Of a DNA stretch of 64,000 nucleotides, positions 57,820 through 64,000 are shown piece by piece. Every line of letters begins with the position of its first letter. Position 1 is the first letter of the stretch. Position numbers and translations under genes: made by a program. The notes beneath the pieces are model-generated. The model was not told the origin of the DNA, made no database searches, and saw only the letters and a program-made list of their open reading frames with translations. This stretch comes from Ilyonectria destructans (taxonomy: Eukaryota > Ascomycota > Sordariomycetes > Hypocreales > Nectriaceae), in NCBI GenBank assembly GCA_020740775.1, contig JAHEWK010000024.1:372001-436000 (forward strand), given 5' to 3'.

Positions 57820-58765
57820 TTAGGATACGACGGAATCCTGAGCGAAATCTGTGCTACATGCAAGTGTTTCAAGCTTTTTTACCTCCATCAGGTCCTCAAG
57901 CTTGGCCGTCACTCCACGGAAGGAGTCGGATCCAAGAGGCACTCTCAATACGCGTTGATATCCCTGATTCGTCATGTCCTTGGCCAAGCCCGTGCCATCA
58001 ACCACTTCAACCATTCGCTTGGCGGCTAAAACGGGATTTCCCGGTTGCTTTCCAGCCAGATTCTCTAAAAACGAGACTGTGGCATCGACCGGTCCCCCGA
58101 CATACGCTTCCCCTAGTCCGGCCTTGGGCTTGGTGAAGCTGTGAAGGAAATTGGTCCGGAAAATACCGAAATCAATCAGTACAACCCGGATTCCCAAAGG
58201 TCCAACCTCCACCGCAAGCGCTTCCGTCATTCCGTCCACGGCGCACTTGGACGCTGCGTAAGCTGTTGTGGCGGGAAATGGGGTTAAGCTGACAATGCTG
58301 CCAATGTTGACAATGGTCGCACATCCTTCTGTGCCGAGTGAGCGGAAGTGCGGCAAGACGCCCTTGATGCAGCGCATGGTTCCAAGGACATTGGTGTCCA
58401 TTTGCTCTGCAAATTCATCTTCTCTATTACAGGTTGAGTCAGAATCCAAAGAGTGATGCAGGACGTAGGGGAACCAACCCAGTGTCCTCCAGGCTCCCGA
58501 GGATGCCGTAGCCAGCGCAGTTGACAAGCACATTAATTCCGTTTTCCCGGACAACCTTGTCCACGCGCTCTTTTGTGTCGACATGCGTCACATCCAATTT
58601 TAGCCAGCTCCCACCTAGCTCCTGTACCTCCGGGTGGTCTTGCGCGGCCGAAGTGGGATTACGTGCAGTCGCCACAACTGAGTGGCCTGCCTTGAGAGCC
58701 TCGACCGCTATCTGAAGTCCCAGTCCTGAGGAACCTCCAGTAATAAGGAAAGAATATCGACTCAT
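57820..58765 (-). CDS. classical short-chain dehydrogenase/reductase
   Basis: Exons 58765-58479 and 58423-57820 give 296 residues. The cofactor motif is LITGGSSGLGLQIA (TGxxxGxG), then LNCAGYGILG-type VNCAGYGILG. The catalytic Ser is in IVNIGSIVSL and the Tyr-Lys pair in YAASK. This is the classical SDR fold (PF00106) with an extended C-terminus, as in fungal 17-beta-HSD-like or retinol-DH-like enzymes, NADP-preferring by the ATARN segment after beta-2. It oxidises or reduces an alcohol/ketone pair in the cytosol. The donor GTTGGT is weak, but the join gives EDTGEDEFAEQMDTNV, a normal SDR sequence. It lies between the AflR-like regulator and the thioester-reductase gene, so it is probably a tailoring step in region C. 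Confidence 0.9.
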
Positions 58766-59627
58766 GATGGTGACTGAATTTGTTCAATGTGTAGAATCTG
58801 TGACAAGACCAAACCAGCCCCAACTCTCAAAAGGATGTCGAGGAGGAGCGATATCTTAAGTCTCAGCTCCGGCTAAGCTCTGCCAAGCCCGTCCCGAATC
58901 CTGTTGATACAGCAGTAAAAACCTTTACCAAAATCGATTATGCCGAGACTCATTTGACAGCCCCTATTGGGACATGCACGGACAGACCGATGTGAATGAG
59001 GGGCTTCAAGAGATGAGTGAGCAGCGCTGACTCACCGAGGCTCAGTCAGTACAGCTTCTGCAGCCATTACCCGTGTTAGGATGACTCCGAGTATGACTTT
59101 CAACCGCCGGTATTCTCTACTCTTTGGTTACCATACTATAGGGGTAAGCTGACGGGCTGAGCTAACGCGTAGGGCGCCGACCGAATAGACCGCTATGTAT
59201 CGTGAGCTGTGAGCGTATCCACTCGCCACTCAATAGATGTCGTCACATAAGCACGACTAGTCGCTCCGCCCCCAAATATTAGGGTTTGGACCGTATTAGG
59301 ACGTCCGAGACTGACAAAGGAAACGAGGCCATTGTCAGCTTATTCGTTCTAGGAGTGTAGAGTTTGTCATCACATGCATCGGAAATACGAATTAGTCGAC
59401 GCCGACCAGGCACGGATTTAACTAGCCGATGCAGTAAGTCCTTAGAGGGCAATGAGCATTAGGTAGGAGCTTGCCGAGCACAGCTTTGCGTTGGGATTCG
59501 TCCAAAGACATGAAAGGTTCACTTCCATTCCATTTCTCTAATTTTTGTGACTATATGCCACGTCCCTTCCATCCTAATACTACAAGGTATCCAGCCAGTG
59601 GTGCCTTGAAGACCAACACAATCCAAA
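58766..59627. promoter_or_regulatory. divergent promoter between SDR and thioester-reductase genes
   Basis: 862 bp. I searched for remnants of adenylation or carrier domains upstream of the reductase gene and saw none. No strong motif was found. Confidence 0.4.
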
Positions 59628-60959
59628 ATGCACACTGTTAGCGACGCCAACAATGCCGACTCGGCCACGGTCATTCTCACAGGAAGCACTGGCTCGCTGG
59701 GGTCATACCTACTAGACTCCCTCACAGACCAGTGGCACGTGAGGAAGATATACTGTCTCAACCGCGCTGAGGATGGCCAAGCAAGACAGAAAGAAGTCAG
59801 CGGGACTCGAGGACTAGACGCCGACTGGGATGATGACAGGGTTGAGTTTCTACACGTCGACTTGTCACAGCCAGGCTTTGGCTTGAGTCGGGAAGTGTAT
59901 CTTCAGTTACTCCAAGAGGCCACCCACATAATTCGTGAGTTCTATTCACCCTCCCTAGACATTGGTGCATTGGTCCATTTCTAACTGACTGCCCGCCTCT
60001 TAGACAATCAATGGCCAGTCAATTTCAACTGGGATCTTTCCTCATTTGAGCCCCATATCAGAGGCGTGAGACACATTTTAGACTTCTGTCTCGACAGTCC
60101 ACGTCAAGTCGAATTCTTATTTGTGTCGACCATCGGAACTGTCAGCCATCTCCCAACATCCGAACCTGTCCCAGAGCGTCCAAACCATCTGCTGTCGCCA
60201 GACCTTGGTGGTTACAGCGCATCAAAGCACATATGTGAACTCATCATTGAGGAGCACATGAAGTCTGAAACTCAACAAAGAGCGGCCATCTGTCGTGTTG
60301 GACAGATTGCTGGGCCAGTATTGAAAGATGGTGGAATGTGGGGCAAGCAAGAATGGCTTCCTACCGTACGTGATCACCCCGAGTCCATTTCAGTTTTATG
60401 AGAGCTAATCAAAGACATCTTTATGCAGATCATTGCAAGTTCAAAGCACCTCCGCCTGCTTCCATCGGATCTCGGTTCCATGGATATAATTAATTGGGTC
60501 CCCGTGGATATCCTCGCTGAAATCATTCTGGAATTGAGTGGAGTTGTACAATGCCATGCTCCCTCGCCGGATAAGTTGTCCCATGTGGGCAATGGCATGA
60601 AGGCTAGGAAGAGCAGCGCTGTCTCCGTTTACCACGCTGTCAATCCCCACGACGTCAGTTGGTCAGAGCTTGTTCCCACAGTCGCGAATTTAGTAGGTAT
60701 AAGCTCGGCAAATATCGTCCCGTGGAACCAATGGGTCGACGCCCTGCGCATGTCAGAACAAGGGGCCGACCTGGAAGTGAATCCGGGCGTCAAGTTGTTG
60801 GACTTCTTTGAGTCCCTTGGCAGCCAAGACGGAGAAAATGACGGCATGATGCCTCCCTTGGCAACAAAGGTTTCAACAGCGAGAAGTAAGACCATGGGAT
60901 CTCTAAATCCAGTCGGAACTGAATGGATGGTGCAATGGTTGAAGCAATGGGGGTTGTAG
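59628..60959 (+). CDS. stand-alone thioester-reductase domain protein (NAD_binding_4)
   Basis: Exons 59628-59934, 60004-60365 and 60429-60959 give 399 residues. It matches the C-terminal R domain of A-T-R NRPS-like and PKS enzymes (PF07993): VILTGSTGSLGSYLLDSL, LNRAEDGQARQ, HIIHNQWPVNFNWDLSSFEPHIRG, FVSTIGTV, the catalytic GGYSASKHICE (Y-x3-K) and CRVGQIAGP. Normally this domain releases a carrier-bound acyl chain as an aldehyde or alcohol with NADPH. Here it has its own start and no A or T domain in front. It could work in trans on the carrier domain of the NRPS-like enzyme at 48267-52124, which lacks a release domain of this kind, or on a free CoA ester. A decayed fusion is an alternative, but no remnants are visible. 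Confidence 0.88.
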
Positions 60960-61419
60960 AGATATCTATTACTATAGATTAGTGACAAAGAAGACAGTTA
61001 TTAATAGACACATCATATTAGCAGGAATGATAATTTCTTAATGACGCATTCATTAATTGAAAGCTGGTCGTAGCAGACTCGATGCGCTTGACACTGCCCT
61101 ATAACCATCGGATATTCCAAAACAAGGCTAGCGTCCGTATCATCTCGGATCGGATATATGTGGAGATAGGGCTGGTCTCGGGGTATCGGATGGATACTTT
61201 TCTCACTTCCGGCAACTCAATGGCCTGATGATTGGGCGCTTCACCGTAATTGAGCGTCGGTTGGATCATTGAACGGTGGGTAATCCGGGGTAAAGTCTGG
61301 GGAAATGAAAATTCGGATATTTAAAACCCACGCAATGTCCGGCAAGCTCCTGGCTTTGAGGATCATCCTATCTCTCAGGCCTCCTCGATTCTTACCCTTC
61401 TCTCGGGTCGAGCTCTACC
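60960..61419. promoter_or_regulatory. promoter region of the ACS-family carrier
   Basis: 460 bp, no gene. AT-rich to 61050, then the module 61174-61324 shared with 43898-44051, ending in a TATTTAA box 102 bp before the ATG. Confidence 0.5.
61174..61324 (+). promoter_or_regulatory. duplicated promoter module (copy with gene)
   Basis: Starts GGTCTCGGGGTATCGGATGG, then AATGGCCTGATGATTGGGCG and a TATTTAA box at 61318-61324. Order and spacing match the orphan copy at 43898-44051 almost exactly. Confidence 0.6.
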
Positions 61420-63076
61420 ATGTCTCTGGGACACCCTGAAAAGGCGGGCTCCGCCGCTACTGTGGGAGAGAAGCCCCATGCCGACGGCCAGGACTACGCC
61501 AGGTCACAGCTGAGCGGTGACGTCCTAGAACTCGATGAAGCAACCAACAAGCGACTTCTACGGAAGATTGACTGGCGACTAATGCCCGTTGTGAGTCTAT
61601 GTTCTTGATGCTCAAGTCGAGCACACTCCAGTACTAATGCATTGAAGATGTGCTTTACATATTCTTTACAATACTATGACAAGGCAATCCTCAGTCAAGC
61701 TGCCATCTTCGGCCTTCGAGTTGACTTGGACCTCACAGATGGTCTCAAGTATTCATGGGTGTCCCTCATCTTTTACTTTGGCTACATAGTCGGGACCTAC
61801 CCGATTTCATACCTCGCCCAGCGTTTCCCGACCAGAAATGTTTGCACGGTTATTTGCATCTGTTGGTCCATCGTCATTCTCTGCACCCCGGCTTGCACCT
61901 CCTACGCAGGACTGCTGGCGAATCGATTCTTCCTCGGACTCATCGAAGCCGGAGTCTCGCCCATCTTCATGCTTGTAGTGGGTCTTTGGTACACCCACTC
62001 CGAACAAGTGATGCGCTCCAGCTTGTGGTACTCGTTCAGTGGCGGCTCGCTCCTCGTCAGCCCGTTGATTAATTACGGGCTTGGACATATCACTGGCGGA
62101 TCAATGCAGCCTTGGCAATACATGTACCTTATTGCTGGCATTGCAACTCTCCTGTGGGGAATCGCGTTGTGGTGGATATTCCCCGACACTCCTCAAAATG
62201 CCCGAGGCTTCACCGAGGTCGAGCGCAGGCTGTTGCTCGAACGAGTCCGAGGAAACAATGCCGGGTCCGAGAACAAAGAGTTCAAGGCCTATCAGTTCAA
62301 AGAAGCTCTAATGGACTACCAAATGTGGGGAATCATGGTGATTTCCATCGTTTCATGCACCGGCTCCGGCGCGGTGACCACGTTTGGCAGCATTGTGTTC
62401 AACGATATGGGCTTTGACACGTTCACGTCCCTGTTGCTAAACCTTCCTATCGGAGCTATGGCTTTTATCTGCGTCCTGGGTAGTGGCTACTTGGGTAGGA
62501 CTGTTCCGAATTCGCGACTATACGTTGTGGTTGGGGCATGCGCTCCAGTCATTCTCGGTTGCGCTTTAATGTGAGCACCTCTCCATTTCCCAGATCAGTT
62601 GATAGATACTGACTATTTTATTAGATGGCAGCTTCCTGATTCAATGAGAGCGGGCCGAATTGTCGGCTTTTACTTGATCAGTTTCTTCTCCTCTGCGTGG
62701 GTGCAATGCATCGGATTGGGCACATCCAACGTGGCAGGCCACACCAAGAAGTCTGTTTACGCCGCCGGAACCTTCATCGGTTACTCGCTTGGTAACATTG
62801 TAGGACCGCTCATGTTTGACGCGTAAGTAAATCATCCGCCGACCAATTGATATCAACTAACCGCTTGCCGTTAGCAAATATGCCCCTCGATATGATCAAA
62901 GTTTTATCGGCATCATGATTTGCTTCGCCGTTTGTGTTTTCGTCTCTCTAGGTCTGCGTTTCATGCTAGCCCGAGAGAACAAGACCCGTGACAGGCTCTA
63001 TGGTGCGCCTGAAATTAGTCACGGGTTGGAGGACATGACAGATTGCGAAAACAAGTCGTTCAGATACAATTTGTAA
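61420..63076 (+). CDS. MFS transporter, anion:cation symporter (Dal5/TNA1-like) family
   Basis: Exons 61420-61590, 61648-62570, 62625-62822 and 62875-63076 give 497 residues. The cytoplasmic N-terminus ends LLRKIDWRLMPV, followed by YSLQYYDKAILSQAAIFG (TM1 family motif, with YDK in place of LDR). Further marks are RFFLGLIEAGVSPIFMLVVGLWYTHSEQ (TM4-5), TPQNARGFTEVERRLLLERVRGN after TM6, and GTFIGYSLGNIVGPLMFDAKYAPRY in TM11-12. This group takes up carboxylates such as allantoate or nicotinate by proton symport. It ends region C on the right. Its promoter belongs to the duplicated module also found near the D-lactate dehydrogenase gene, so its regulation may differ from that of the isocyanide genes. 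Confidence 0.9.
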
Positions 63077-63604
63077 GCGCATTCTCGGGAAGGAACTCCG
63101 AGATCACAACGGATAGGACTCCGAAATACACCATTATTCTTCAATAATTAGTCAGCGCTATGTTAAGCATAATACGGCTATGCCTTCCGACCCTCAGTCC
63201 ACTGAATACCATCCTCATCATGCAGGACATATTGTTGAAGCACTTGACAAGCATAGCAGTTGTTCTAAATTAGGGAATTAATCCTCGCAACATCAAGATC
63301 CCTAACTTGTAAACACCCCCACAGCTAAGCATCTCGAGTAGTAAATGCCCCAATGCCTAACAACCCCAAAATCCGAAAGAGTATAGGGCCGCATGATGTG
63401 GTTCTCAATGTGGATCCTTCGGCCCGGAATCCTGCCACCCGGATCGAACGTGTTCGCTAACCTGCAGATTGCGCCCTCTATCTACAGCCGCCATGTGTTA
63501 TCTATAGTCTAGCCAATGTACCTTTAGCGTGTCTATGGGCCATCCGTACATTTAAAACCGCTGTGGGCGGCCATCCGTATAGTTTCCCCAGCTTTAAACC
63601 ACCA
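63077..63604. other. intergenic region
   Basis: No gene. A minus-strand stretch near 63440-63500 is faintly tRNA-like (GTTCGATC with partial stem) but does not fold as a tRNA. CCATCCGTA occurs twice, near 63540 and 63573. Confidence 0.4.
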
Positions 63605-64000
63605 ATGGCATCCAAAAATACTATATTGCCGACGGAGGGCGAGAACGTGGTAGAAGTCAATCTCAATCAAGTTGTCTTTGATCCATCAGAACTCATTGTG
63701 GACGAAGATGTAAAATATCCAGAAGGCGGCACGGAGGCGTGGCTAGTTGTTTTTGGCGCTTGGTGCGCCATGGTTTCGTCCATGGGTCTTCTCAACACTC
63801 TCGCTGTGCTTCAGGCTTGGGTGTTGGAACACGACTTATCGGGCATGTCAGAGTCCACGGTTGGATGGATCTTCGGGGCGTACGGATTTTTCCTGTACTT
63901 TTGCGGAGCCCAAGTCGGTGAGTCGCGTTCCTCCCCAAATGCTGTTAATTACATCTTGCTAAATCCCTCTGAAGGCCCTATTTTTGATGCCCACGATATA
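63605..64000 (+). CDS. MFS monocarboxylate transporter-like (MCT/MCH family), 5' part only
   Basis: Exon 63605-63917 and the start of exon 2 at 63975 are in the window; the rest is cut off. After an acidic N-terminus, YPEGGTEAWLVVFGAWCAMVSSMGLLNTLAVLQAW is the DxPDGGxGWxVV-type entry into TM1 of fungal MCT carriers. FGAYGFFLYFCGAQVGPIFDAHD (TM2) across the junction is equally typical. Members move monocarboxylates or riboflavin, and many occur in secondary-metabolite clusters. The acceptor at 63973-63974 keeps the frame. Whether it belongs to region C cannot be judged from this window. Confidence 0.85.
   Translation, partial: MASKNTILPTEGENVVEVNLNQVVFDPSELIVDEDVKYPEGGTEAWLVVFGAWCAMVSSMGLLNTLAVLQAWVLEHDLSGMSESTVGWIFGAYGFFLYFCGAQVGESRSSPNAVNYILLNPSEGPIFDAHDI

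Noticed and set aside
63430..63505. tRNA-like stretch on the minus strand (GTTCGATC with partial stem)
   Set aside because: D-arm and acceptor stem do not form, and the B box is imperfect.
1..64000. CRISPR arrays, rRNA genes, prophage or insertion sequences
   Set aside because: Searched by eye; no regularly spaced repeats, rRNA cores or transposase frames were seen, and the DNA is eukaryotic.

Overview
The window is nuclear DNA of a filamentous ascomycete. The genes have many short introns (about 50-70 nt, GT...AG, with CTAAC/CTGAC-like branch sites). The families are typical of Pezizomycotina accessory genome: a HET-domain protein, Zn2Cys6 and C2H2 regulators with fungal-specific domains, DHA1/ACS/MCT transporters, a cytochrome P450, a ferric reductase and an NRPS-like enzyme. 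The sequence looks Eurotiomycete-like, but genus cannot be set by eye. I see no rRNA, convincing tRNA, CRISPR array or intact transposon. Joining exons by eye gives 27 protein-coding genes, the last cut by the window edge.

Region A (about 4.4-26.7 kb) looks like one co-regulated catabolic or biosynthetic cluster. In order it holds: a 3-hydroxyisobutyrate-dehydrogenase-like enzyme, an eEF1B-gamma-type GST, a DapA-family pyruvate-type aldolase, an aspartate-type aminotransferase, a full-length 5-oxoprolinase, a Fe(II)/2-oxoglutarate dioxygenase, a pantothenate/allantoate-type MFS carrier, a C2H2 plus fungal-specific-domain regulator, a second GST paralogous to the first, and an extended SDR. 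The promoters of the block, the regulator's own included, carry variants of one palindrome. The best copy is a perfect 14-mer, GGAGGAGCTCCTCC. I take this as the operator of the cluster regulator. The oxoprolinase, aminotransferase and aldolase could form a route from a (hydroxy)-5-oxoproline-like lactam to an amino acid, a 2-oxo acid and then pyruvate plus an aldehyde; this is a hypothesis.

Region B (about 27.7-43.7 kb) is a mixed stretch: a ferric/cupric reductase with a Met-rich outer segment, an intronless octopine/nopaline-dehydrogenase-like gene, a DHA1 transporter, a small-molecule methyltransferase, a P450, a Zn2Cys6 regulator and a mitochondrial D-lactate dehydrogenase.

Region C (about 44.5-63.1 kb) looks like an isocyanide biosynthetic gene cluster. 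A free-standing DIT1/PvcA-family isocyanide synthase is transcribed divergently from an NRPS-like enzyme of unusual A-T-acyltransferase (BAHD/trichothecene-acetyltransferase type) architecture. Around them lie a CDC123-like ATP-grasp protein, an AflR-type Zn2Cys6 regulator, an SDR, a detached thioester-reductase domain and two MFS carriers. Known fungal hybrids fuse isocyanide synthase and NRPS-like parts in one protein; here the parts are split. The shared promoter has a perfect TCG-N5-CGA palindrome, the site class bound by AflR-like factors.

Two further points stand out. A promoter module of about 150 bp is shared by the last ACS transporter (61.4 kb) and an 'orphan' copy at 43.9-44.05 kb that now has no gene in front of it. 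The aminotransferase has what looks like a point-mutated 3' splice site.
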